Shown here: positions 21,843 through 33,319 of the stretch, in pieces
How the letters are laid out: every line of letters starts with the position of its first letter
How positions within the stretch are numbered: position 1 is the first letter of the stretch
Assembly (NCBI GenBank): GCA_010356995.1
Contig: ML996691.1
Location: forward strand, 968,211-1,032,210
Reading direction: 5' to 3'
Origin: Trichodelitschia bisporula
Lineage: Eukaryota; Ascomycota; Dothideomycetes; Phaeotrichales; Phaeotrichaceae
DNA length: 64,000 bases
The notes under the pieces: generated by a model
What the model was told of the DNA's origin: nothing
The model's input: the letters and a program-made list of their open reading frames with translations, nothing else
The model's database searches: none
Translations under genes and position numbers: made by a program

Positions 21843-22755
21843 GGTGCCGGCCGATAGCCAAGACGCCCCTCTGGGTGCAAAGCTAGACACTTAGATCTCA
21901 CGGGAGTGTAACATAGGTGTGGCGTCTGCGAATACCACTTTGGTTCTGCCCAAGAATCTTGTTTCGCTCCGGTACCAGCATGCTAGTAATGCGCGATGAT
22001 GGCTAATCGGGATGGAATTCTACACTATGCCTACAAGACGGGTATGCATTCATTACCCTACATGTCACGTTGTAGATGCGGAGGCACTCTTGGGCTCTAG
22101 TCTTAGAAATCCAGGGCCCAAGCTAGACTTGATGAGCTCGGATATGGTCGGATGGCATGATTTCCGCAACTGTATAGTTGCCGAAAAGAGGTACTGTATT
22201 GCCCCTAGCAGTGGATGTTAGGATAGGATGAAAGTGTTGTTTAACTCGCAGGAGTGACCGGAATCTCGAGTGACCAGTAAAAATGGGACAAAGGTTAGCG
22301 ACCAGTTTGATCTCGTTGCGGTTGTGCCATGAGATCTTATGCTATTGCAAGCGGTGCTTCCCCATTGCGATGACACAGCTGCGGCAGGTCCCCGGCGCTA
22401 GAACTAGTGGTCACCTCGAATTCCGCTGGAAGGCGGCAAACTCCCCCAAGCAACGCCCCCTCACCTCAGTTGCCTGCGCTCACCACGCTCCATCATCCCT
22501 CAATAAATTTCGTAACTCCCGATTCTGCCTAGATGCAGCTGTGTTCTACTCCTTCACTACATCCGTACATCACACAAAGCTCCCGTGAAATCTTTGCTGC
22601 ATTCACCCACAGAGTCGCCGCCCTCCGGGCTCAAACCCCCACCAACGCCACATTTCCCACGCGCCTGCGAACACGTCCCTAACTCCGTGTCGTCAGCCCC
22701 TCAGTTACATTTTACCGTGCTTTCATAGCATGTGCTGCAGATACCTGCAGGCACT
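21843..22755. promoter_or_regulatory. QCR9-UBR1 intergenic region and UBR1 leader
   Basis: The 913 bp contain no supportable gene. The right end must hold the UBR1 promoter and leader, including the short upstream ORF at 22730-22759. Confidence 0.45.
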
Positions 22756-22759
22756 ATGA
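22730..22759 (+). promoter_or_regulatory. Upstream ORF whose stop overlaps the UBR1 start
   Basis: A nine-codon ORF (MCCRYLQAL) starts at 22730 and its TGA (22757-22759) overlaps the UBR1 ATG (22756-22758) as ATGA. If the transcript begins upstream of 22730, ribosomes would meet this ATG first. Confidence 0.6.
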
Positions 22760-25700
22760 ATTTGACATACGAAGACCTGCTCTGCCAACATCTCCAGTCA
22801 TTGCCGGCAGAGTTCGGCAACCGCTACTCCACCGAAGCTACGAATCGTCTCATCCAGCTCCTCTTCTCTTCGCTTTTCGCCCACTCGAAAGATTACGTCC
22901 ACCTCTTCTTCCCGAACGGTCCCCCATCGGCGGAGAGCGGTCGTAGATGGAGCCTTCGCGAAGCGCAAGGCGCCATCGAGGGCGCTGAATACTCCGAGGC
23001 GGCGCGCGGCCATCCCTGCGGGCATATCTTCAAGTACGGCGAAGCCACCTACAGATGCCGGACGTGTACGGCAGATGACACTTGCGTCTTGTGCGCTAGA
23101 TGTTTCGAGGCCTCCGACCACGAAGGCCACAATGTCTTCGTTAACCTTTCCCCGGGCAACGCGGGCTGCTGCGACTGCGGAGATACGGAGGCATGGCTGC
23201 GGCCTGTGAACTGCTCGATACACACGGCACAACTGGGAACAGAGTCGAAGGCGGCAGGAAAGGCTAAAGAGGGCTCATCGCTGCCGCCGGATCTTGTCAA
23301 CGCCATCCAGATGACTATCGCGCGTGCCCTCGACTACCTCTGCGATGTTTTCTCGTGCTCACCCGAGCAGCTTCGTCTTCCGAAGACTGAGAGCTCGGTC
23401 TTTGACGACGAGCGACAGTCACGCCTCCCCCGTCAGACCTACGGTGGACCGTACACTACGCCAGAGGCCGACACCGAGTTCGCCTTGATACTTTGGAATG
23501 ATGAGAAGCACACAGTGAACGACGTCCGCGACCAGGTCGCCCGTGCCTGCAGAATGGCACTGAGCAAGGGACTGGAGAAGGCCCACGAGGTCAATGATAT
23601 TGGCCGAAGCGTTGTCATCTTCTCCAAGGACCTGCCTGGTCTGTTGCAGATGGCTAAGATCATCGAACAGCCCAAACTTACGGTGACGGTGCGGTCTGCT
23701 AGGGACACTTTTCGGGAGCAAATGTGCGCCACCATCGTCGAGTGGATTTCGGACATAGCCGGCTGCAGTGTTGGGCAGGATCCCAATATTCTTCGGGACA
23801 CTATTTGTGAGGAGCTGCTTAAGGGATGGAGGATAGGCAGCGAGGCGCACCACAAAAGCATCGGCAAGGACGGAATCGATGACCATGAAGTTGAGGATAT
23901 TTCAGAGGAATTTCTGCGCATTCATGGCCGCTATCCGCCGAATGGCGCCCGCGTGCGTCGTATATGGCGGCTTGGGGCAGGCGGTGGGGACGTTGAAGAT
24001 TCGGACGGCGACCCGGACGAAGATGAGCCTGCAGACGATGACGAGGAAATGGATGTTGACGAGGTGGAAGGTGGCGACCAGGAACTGGAGATGGTTGACG
24101 ATATTGACGATGCGCTCGAGACGTCGGAGGCCACGTTCGCAGGTTATCCGCCACCACCTCCCCCACCGCCAAACCCAGCGCGACGCAACACCGGTTCGGG
24201 GTCTGTGGCCGCTGACGACGCCGATCAAAATCCTGCTCTTATGAGTGTCCCCAAGACGCCGAAGATAAACCAGAGATCGTTGCGGAACCCCAGGCCGCCG
24301 CGCTACTGGCTCGAGAAGCCAGAAGGCTACAGCCGTCGTGCGGGAATCGGTCTCGCCGAAGACTTGTGGAAGCGCGTGAGGCTTGACTACCTCATCCTAT
24401 TTGATCTCCGCATGTGGAAGAAGCTGCGGACAGATCTACGCGATGTGTTCATCAGTACTGTTGTGACGTTGCCGTTCTTCAAGCGACTTCTTGGACTCAG
24501 ATTCGCGGGCGTGTACACGGTTCTAGCGGAGCTATATCTCATTGCTGACCGCGAGCCGGAGCATTCCATCATCAGCCTTTCTCTTCAGATGCTTACGACT
24601 CCTTCCATCACCGTCGAGATCGTGGAGCGGGGCAATTTTCTCACCAACCTGATGGCCATCCTGTACACCTTCCTCACCACCAGACAGGTTGGCTATCCAT
24701 CTGACGTCAACCTTTCCAGTACCTTGGCCTTTGAAGCGGGTGCCGTGACAAACCGCCGCATCTACCACTTCTACATGGATATGAAGTACCTCCTCGCCTC
24801 CGAGCTGGTGCAAGAACGCATTAAGACGGAAGAGCGGTACCTCATGCAGTTTCTTGACCTGGCCAAACTTCATCAAGGAATTTGCCCAAATTTCCGCGCT
24901 GTTGGTGACCACGTCGAGTACGAAGCGGATACTTGGATTAGCGCGAACCTCATCATCCAAGAAATCATCAAGCTCTGTAAGTCACTGTCGGAGTCCTTCG
25001 TGGTCCGCTCACAAGAGGACCTCCCCCATCTTTGTCGGGCGATCCGGTACACTGCAAAGACCACCACCATCAACTCTCTGGGCTACGAGCGTACGCGCTA
25101 TGACCAGTCCGAGATCAAGGAAGAGACCCGTTTCAAGACTGTACTGCCTTACGAGTTTGAAGAAGATCCTGCACCACTCCGCCGCATCGTTGACTATGTG
25201 GTCGAGCGAGAACCGATGAGTTTCCATCATGCTCTGCATTACACTCTGTCCTGGCTTATCGACCGTGGCAAGAGCATGTCTTCCGGCCATCTTGTAAGGC
25301 TGCTTACCTTTTCCGATGTCAATCTTCACCAACCATCGATCCATGCCAATCTTCTGGGTGCCTCCCAGCCGGAGGAGCGTCTCCTGGCGCTTTTCGACTT
25401 CCCGCTCCGGGTTCTCGCGTGGTTGGCTCAGATGAGGGCGGGAATGTGGGTGAGGAATGGAATCACACTGCGCCACCAAAGTTCCGCCCATCGTACAGTC
25501 CAGCGGGCTCCGCTCTCACACCATCGTGATATCTTCATGGTGCAGGTGGCCCTTGTTGTTTGCCGTCCGGCGACTGTCCTAGCTTCGATTGTTGATCGGT
25601 TCAATGTGACTTCATGGATCACGGGGGATTACCAACAAATCGCTGGACAAGAAGAACAACAGAGGATGGATGTAGCGGAGGACTTTGTGCATCTCCTCAT

Positions 25701-28700
25701 CGTACTGCTGAGCGACCGGACCAACCTCATCCCTCTTGAAGACGATCCTCATCCGCAGGTGTCAACCGCTCGTCGGGATATCATTCATGCGCTCTGCTTC
25801 AAGCCCCTCCTCTATTCCGAATTGACGAGTAAAATGGCCGACAAGCTCTCTGAGTCGGAAGAGTTTGACAAATTACTTGACGAGCTAGCGGTATACAAGC
25901 CGCCGGAAGGTCTGTCGGATTACGGCACTTTTGCGCTCAAGCCGCAGTTCCTGGAGGAACTGGACCCGTACCTGACTCAATTCAGCCGCAACCAGCGCGA
26001 CGAGGCCGAAAACATTTACCGAAAGTACCTGGCTGAGAAGACCGGAACCCCACAGTCTGAAGTCGTCTATGAGCCACGACTCCGACCTATCAAGTCCGGA
26101 CTGTTCAAGAATCTCTCCGGCGTTACTAGGCAACCCCTTTTCGCTCAGATCATATTTTATCTGCTGCAATACGCCATGGTCGCGGATCGGTTCGAGACTA
26201 ATAACATCCCCGCAACCAAAGTTGAGCAGTTCTTGCAGTTTGTTTTGCATCTGACTCTCATTGCGGTTCTTGAAGATGATGAGGCCGATGAGTCTATGCA
26301 GGAACATGCTGGAACGAATTCTTTCTGCCATATCGCCTTAACAAAGCATGCCAAGATTACCGTCTCCGGTGAGACAACTATCGCCGGTCTACTGCGTCGT
26401 ATCTCGGAGACCGACACGCTTAAATTCTGCGAGGCGAAGGCGCGTCGTGTGCTCCGCCATCTGCGACACAGGCGGCCTGTTGAGTACCAAACGTGGATGA
26501 ACAGGATGAACCTGCCTGTAGAGCGGTCCACTGAGCCGTCGCCCGCACCGTCATCTGAGAACAAGGAGTTGAAGAAAAAGCAGGCACTTGAGCGACAAGC
26601 TCGCGTCATGGCACAGTTCAAGCAGCAGCAAAACAGCTTCTTGCAGAACCAATCGATGGACTGGGTAGATGATTACACCAGCGAGGATGACGATTTTGCC
26701 ACGCCTCCGGAGGAGGAAGAGGAAGAGCAATGGAAATACCCCACCGGATCTTGCATTCTTTGTCAAGAGGATGTGACCGACGAGAAGCTCTACGGCACGT
26801 TCGCGCTCATGAATGAAAGCCGCATTTTCCGCCAGACTGACGTCACCGACGATGACTGGGTTCGGGAAGTTATGATGTCGCCGCTCAGCTTGGATCGCGA
26901 TGCCGAACCTGTGCGTCCTTTTGGCGTTGCTGGCCAGAATCGCTACAAGTTGCACAAGGTCACTTCAGATGGCAAGGTCGTCGAACTCGAGAGACAGGGA
27001 CTGGCCAAAGGCTTCCCTTGCACGCACACAAAGCGTGGTCCGGTTGCTACCGGCTGTGGGCACATCATGCACTTCACCTGCTTCGACATCTATATTCAGG
27101 CCGTGCTCCGCAGGCACTCCACTCAAATTGCTCGGAATCAGCCCGAACGGGTAGACCTCAAGGAGTTTCTCTGTCCTCTGTGCAAAGCACTCGGTAACGC
27201 CTTTCTGCCGATCATTTGGAAGGGCAAAGCCATTCAGTATCCCGGCGTCCTTCGACCAGATGCATCCTTTGACAACTTCCTCTCCAACCAGATCGGTATC
27301 CAGATCTCAAAGTTAGGGAAGGGACCGGAGCGAGCCGGACCGGAGCGAGCTGACATGCGAACTGTCATGGGGGAGTCGGTTCCGCTTCAACGCTTGGAGC
27401 AGTTGTTCCTGGATTATGGCAACAAAGAGATGATCCCCACCCTTGCCTCCAAGTTGCCTGAGCTGGTGCAATCATTTGCCTCCAATCAGACTGCCCCGAC
27501 ATCATCGGCGCGGCCGACGGGAATCAACCAAGGCACCCCGTTCTTCAATATCCTAACAAACACTGGGGATTTCCTCAACGTCGGTCCTCCGCCACCTGAA
27601 CCGGCCAACACGGGGCTGACGCCGCCCATGCTGGAGCTGGTTAAAACCTACCACCGCCTTCGCGAGACGATGAGAGTCAACGGGCTTGGCTCGCAGTTCA
27701 TGTATCCGCTGAACAACGTCCAGGACGACCTTACATTTACCGATACGCTTGCAAAATCGCTGGGCTACTCGATCGCCGCGGCAGAGATTGCACAGCGGGG
27801 TGTCGAATCGGAGCATGATGTCACATTCCTGGACAAGATATCGTCGCAAACTCTTACTCACCTCCGAATCTTGTCCGAGACTGTTACATCTTTCACCGCC
27901 ATCGGCGGCCTTCGGCATGGGGGAGCAAACCTTACAAACCGCGAGTTCTTTGAGAGCCAGCTGAGACAGATGCGGCAGTTGTTCGTCGGACATCCTGACG
28001 TTTGCGATATTTCGCGGTTGAAAAGCGATGAGTCTGGTCAAATGCAGAATACGGCCTCATTAATGACTCTGGACCCGTTCATATTCCTGTCTGAGTGTGC
28101 GGCCTGCCTCGTGCCGGCACTGCACCTCGATATCCACCACGTCATGCGCCTTTGCTACATTGCTGAACTCGTTCGTGTTGTCCTTGCATTCCGAAACTAC
28201 AACGTCCAAATGGCAGATCGCGACATTGTCAGTCGACTGGAAAGGGATGCGGGTGATATACCGGACACATTCAATCGCTTCGTCCAGGGCATCGTTCAAG
28301 GATGGGAGGAGGTGCAGACCACCAACAGGGCACCTCAAAAGCTTGATTTGAATGCCCAACCCGTACTTCAAGTACCGGCCGTGCTCTACAAGTTCGCGCA
28401 GACCTACGCTCTCAGTTTTGTCCGCAAGTGCGCCATCCTCATGCAGGTCCGCTACGGCGTTGAGTTCCCACGCAACAGTGCACACCCCGATGACACAGAG
28501 TTAACGCGTCTATCGCGCGCACTTCGACTGCCGCAGTTCGATGATATGATCTCGGAGGTCATTGCGTCGGAATCCACAAAGTACATCATATTTGGCTGGA
28601 TGTGGCACTACGCCCTGGTGCGTGAGGGGCGGCCATCGTCACGCCTCGCCCTGTCGCTGGGCCACCCGTGCATCTTCGAGCTCGTAGGCTTGCCGAAGAA

Positions 28701-29185
28701 TTTTGATACGCTGCAGGACGAAGCAATGAGACGGCGCTGCCCGAAGACCGGGAAGGAGCAGACGGATCCGGTGGTGTGCTTGTTCTGCGGGGAGATCTTC
28801 TGCAGCCAAGCGATTTGCTGCGCGACCGACAATGGGGCGCTTGGTGGTTGCTACAATCACCGGTCTAAGTAGGTTTCCTTTTGCTTTTGTGACTTTGGAC
28901 TTTTACTGACGGGACAGGTGTGGCGGCACGATTGGCATGTTCATCAACATCCGCAAGTGCATGGTGATTTGCTTGAACAACAAGAACGGTAGCTGGACCA
29001 TCGCACCGTATCTGGACAAGCACGGTGAGGCAGACCCGACGCTGCGGCGGCATCACCAGCTGTTCTTAAACCAGCGCCGGTATGACGTACTGCTCCGGAC
29101 GATGTGGTTGCAGCACCTGGTGCAGAGTACGATTGCACGGAAGCTGGAGGGTGATACGAATAACGGAGGCTGGGAGACGTTGTAG
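22756..29185 (+). CDS. UBR1: E3 ubiquitin ligase UBR1 (N-recognin)
   Basis: N-degron-recognising RING E3 that works with Rad6-type E2 enzymes. Exons 22756-28868 and 28918-29185 (2126 aa); the 49-nt intron has donor GTAGGT. The zinc-binding UBR box lies at about residues 86-166 (GHPCGHIFKYGEATYRCRTC, then CGDTEAW). A ClpS-like region for bulky N-termini is near 228-310 (FALILWNDEKHTVNDV). The RING region spans about 1330-1490, with SCILCQEDVTDEKLYG and FPCTHTKRGPVATGCGHIMH before FLCPLCKALGNAFLP. The C-terminal domain (FELVGLPKNFDTL, VCLFCGEIFC) continues through the splice to CGGTIGMFINIRKC. A long acidic loop and a proline run lie near 410-480. An upstream in-frame GTG at 22732 is rejected in favour of ATG at 22756. 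Confidence 0.97.
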
Positions 29186-29666
29186 GTTCCTGATGTGCAT
29201 AGCCGGGAGGCGTTCTGTAATTCGGGATTGGGCCCGGTTTCGGCAATGAAGTGCTTCGAGTGATGTCTCCGATGATAGAGTTCCATACCCTTACGATTGC
29301 CTTTTGTACCACGCCTTTTCGGCGAGGAATGGTGGTTGATGGTTGCCTGAGAGGGGACTTCAGATGTCCATACGCAATGCGAATGATCAGATTTGAAATG
29401 GATCGATAGCCGTACTCTATTGCTAGACTTTCAGGCAGAGCAAAGAGAAGAGCAATATGTTGGCCTGAAATTTTTGTTGTACTGCGCAGTGGAAAGCATC
29501 TATCAGTCCTTCGGCTGATTTGGATGGTGAGACCGTGACCACACGACGCGCCCCAGACCCCTGCCACACGCGTCTTCAATTATCGCCTCAGCGTACGTCC
29601 TCTTCCAACCACAACCATCAACCTCCTTCTTCCAATTAACGACTTACACTTCCACAAGAGCTCACC
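29186..29666. promoter_or_regulatory. UBR1-MSH2 intergenic region
   Basis: These 481 bp hold the 3' end of UBR1 and the MSH2 promoter. A C/A-rich leader with CCTCCTTCTTCC and TCACC directly before ATG marks the MSH2 start. No other feature was recognised. Confidence 0.4.
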
Positions 29667-32456
29667 ATGTCTCGTCCGGAGCTCAAAGTCGACGATGAAG
29701 TCGGCTTCATCAGGTTCTTCCGCAACCTGCCCGAAACCGGAGACGACACGGTACGGATCTTCGACCGCGGCGATTACTACACCGCGCACGACCAGAATGC
29801 CGTTTTCATTGCCAGAACCGTACAGTAATCTCTCTGCTTTCGTGGTGCTTTTTTTTTTTGACACGCACAGGTTTACCGCTCCACCTCCGTAATCCGCTCC
29901 CTTGGCCGCGATCCCGGCCTCGACTCCGTCACCATGTCCCCAACCGTCTTCCGCAACTTCCTCCGCGAAGCTCTCATGCGTCTTGGCAAGCGTGTCGAGA
30001 TCTGGCAGTCCTCGGGCAAGATGGCCTGGAAGGTGGTCAAGCAGGCCTCACCGGGCAATCTGCAGGATGTGGAGGAAGAGCTGGGGGGGCAGATGGATAG
30101 CGCGCCTATCATCCTTGCGGTTAAGATTCAGGCTCGTGCGGCGGAGACGAGGTCCGTTGGTGTCGCGTTTGCGGATGCGAGTGTCCGTGAGCTTGGTGTG
30201 GCGGAGTTTGTGGATAATGAGTTGTACTCGAATTTCGAGGCGCTTGTTATCCAGCTCGGGGTGCGCGAGATCTTGGTCGTGGCGGATGCGGCGAGGAAGG
30301 ATATTGAGCTGGCTAAGCTACGGAATATCGGGGATGCGTGTGGGTGCGCGGTGTCGGAGCGTGCGGGTGGAGATTTTACCACCAAGGACATCGAGCAGGA
30401 TCTTAGCCGGTTGCTTCGCGAGGAGGGGCGTGCGGGACAGTTGCCACAGGCGGATCTGAGACTTGCTATGGGGTCGGCGGCGGCGCTGATCAAGTATCTG
30501 GGCGTCATGTCGGATGCGTCTAACTTTGGCCAGTATCAGCTGTACCAGCACGACTTGACGCAGTACATGAAGCTCGATGCTTCCGCGCTCAAGGCGCTGA
30601 ATCTAATGCCTGGACTGCGGGATGGCGCAAAGAACATGAGCCTTTACGGGCTGCTGAATCACTGCAAAACGCCGGTTGGGAGCAGATTACTGGCGCAGTG
30701 GCTCAAGCAGCCGCTCATGGATGTCAAGGAGATTGAGCGGAGGCAGCAGCTGGTCGAGGCGTTTGTCGTGGATACAGAGCTGCGGCAGACGATACAGGAG
30801 GAGCACATGCGTTCCATTCCGGATTTGTACCGGCTGGCTAAGAAGTTCCAGCGCAAGAAGGCGAATCTCGAGGACGTGGTTCGCGCGTACCAGGTCGCTA
30901 TCCGGCTTCCCGGATTTGTGGGCACGCTTGAGGGTGTCATGGACGAGCAATACAAGGACCCGCTGGACACAGAGTACACGAGGAAGCTGCAGGAATGCTC
31001 GGAGGCCCTAGCCAAATTGCAAGAGATGGTCGAGACTTCGGTTGATCTTGAGGCTCTGGATAACCACGAGTTCATCATCAAGCCCGAATTCGACGATGGT
31101 CTGCGCGTCATCAAGAAGCAACTTGACAACACAAAAGTCGAAATTGAGCAAGAGCACAAGCGCGTCGGTCGCGATCTCCACCAGGACACGGAGAAGAAGC
31201 TCATGCTGGAACATCACCGTGTACACGGCTGGTGCTTCCGCCTCACGCGCGCCGAGTCCGGGTGCATCCGCAACAATCGCGAATACCAGGAGATCTCAAC
31301 GCAGAAGAACGGTGTGTACTTCACCACCCACACGCTGAGCACCCTGCGGCGCACACACGACGACCTAGCCAACAAATACAACCGCACGCAAAGCGGGCTC
31401 GTCGCCGAGGTGGTGGGCGTAGCTGCATCCTACTGCCCCGTCTTCGAGAAACTCGCCGGCATCCTCGCGCATCTCGACGTCATCGTCAGCTTCGCCCACG
31501 TCTCCGTCCACGCCCCAACATCCTACGTGCGGCCCAAGATCCACCCGCGCGGCACCGGCAACACGATTCTCAAGGAAGCGCGCCACCCGTGCATGGAGGC
31601 GCAGGACGATATCCAATTCATTACCAACGACGTCGCGCTCGAGCGGGGCAAATCCGAGTTCCTAATCATCACCGGGCCGAATATGGGCGGTAAATCGACG
31701 TACATCCGGCAAATCGGCGTCATCGCACTGATGGCGCAAACGGGCTGCTTCGTCCCCTGCACGGAAGCCGAACTCACCATCTACGACTGCATTCTCGCGC
31801 GCGTCGGCGCCAGCGACTCACAACTCAAAGGCGTGTCCACCTTCATGGCCGAAATGCTCGAGACAGCCAACATCCTCAAGTCCGCGACCAAGGAGTCACT
31901 CATCATCATCGACGAGCTTGGCCGCGGTACAAGCACGTATGACGGCTTCGGGCTCGCGTGGGCGATTTCCGAGCACATTGTCAATGAAATCGGCGCGTTT
32001 GCGCTGTTCGCCACGCACTTCCACGAGCTGACCGCGCTGGCGGACAGCCATCCGCAAGTGAGCAATCTGCATGTGGTGGCGCACATCGACGGGCAGGGCG
32101 ACAAGCGCGAGGTGACGCTGCTGTACAAGGTGGCCCCAGGAATCTGCGATCAGTCGTTCGGGATCCACGTCGCGGAGCTCGTGCGCTTCCCGGAGAAAGT
32201 CGTCGCCATGGCGAAGCGGAAGGCGGATGAGCTGGAGGATTTCACTGGGAAGCATGAGAATCTGGATGTGGAGGCGAGCGCTGAGGATGTGGAGAAGGGG
32301 AGCATGCTGCTGAAGGAGGTGCTGAAGAAGTGGCGTGATGAGACGGAGGGCAAGGGCCTGAGCGCGGAGAAGCAGGTGGAGATAATGCGGCGGCTGGTGA
32401 AGGCCAACAGCGACTTGCTTGCTAACCCGTTTTTCAAGGCGGTCCAGGCGCTGTAG
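29667..32456 (+). CDS. MSH2: DNA mismatch repair protein Msh2
   Basis: Msh2 pairs with Msh6 or Msh3 to recognise mismatches and loops in the nucleus. Exons 29667-29819 and 29871-32456 (912 aa, close to the usual 930-960); the 51-nt intron has donor GTACAG and a T-rich tract before CACAG. The mismatch-binding N-terminus begins VDDEVGFIRFFRNLP and FDRGDYYTAH. The central lever/clamp region contains GSRLLAQWLKQPLMDVKEIE and HRVHGWCFRLTRAE. The ATPase has Walker A GPNMGGKST at 653-661 with YIRQIGVIALMAQ, and Walker B LIIIDELGRGTSTYDG from residue 728. The TTFATHFHEL-type switch appears as ALFATHFHELTAL. All key ATPase residues are present. Confidence 0.98.
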
Positions 32457-33319
32457 GCATCTACAACGCCTGATGGGTAGATTGTTCCTGGCGTTTGGTA
32501 GTGGGCGCGAATCATGTGTTCGGGTGTTCAATCAAGGCGTAGATAAGGGTTAGTCTAGGAGTACTTACCCACGGAGACCGAGTTAGGGCGAATTTGTAGG
32601 CTCTTTAGCCATAACGATAGAATATTGACTACGAAAGGGCATATACTATGTGCCTAAGCGTGTTTACGCAAGCTCTTCCCAAACCATGTTGGTGCGAGGC
32701 TATACACGTGATGCGGACGTCTCCTCCCGGTCTCATTCCCCTGCTAATGACCACGACGACACCTCTCCGGATCTTCCGAACTATATGCATCTATATACGA
32801 CGAACATCCCCCGCACCCATGCTTGTGCGTCCCAAGAAGCGTTCGTGTCCCTTAATGCTGACGCCAGGGTTTTCAATTTGTCCGCGAGCAACCAGGGGCT
32901 GAGAGAAAAGACGCAACCTTGCCTGCTGCGGAATCGGCTCTGGCAGTGAGCTGTGACTTTTTGGATCCGATTCGGCCATTGGCTCTCGCGCTGCACGTCT
33001 AGATCTAGATGGCTTAGATCGCGACGCTTGCCCCACCGAGATCGTGCCCGTGCCTGTCTCAAAATGATACACCCCTTGCCTCTCCGGCGCGCGCCGCGCG
33101 GCGGCAGTTCCTCTCCTCACCCCGGCGGAGGACTACATCTCGGGCGATGAGCGGTTAAGAGGCCGTTAAATCTGCAATGTGCGCAAAGTAGCAGCCCTGT
33201 GTCGTAGCGAGGTGGTATACATACTATCCGTAGGCACCCGCGGGCGTTCCTCTCCTTCACGCCCCGTCTGTCGTTCTTTCCCACGCCCCTCGTTTGACAG
33301 GATACTGCAAGCCGCCATC
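32457..33319. other. Intergenic region, nothing clear
   Basis: The 863 bp between MSH2 and the FAD oxidase contain short overlapping frames without motifs. The last 150 bp (pyrimidine-rich, GGTATACATACTATCC near 33212) probably hold the oxidase promoter and leader. Confidence 0.4.

Noticed and set aside
22732-22755. Extended UBR1 N-terminus from 22732
   Set aside because: The codon at 22732 is GTG; the first in-frame ATG is 22756, and nothing known in UBR1 requires the extra eight residues.
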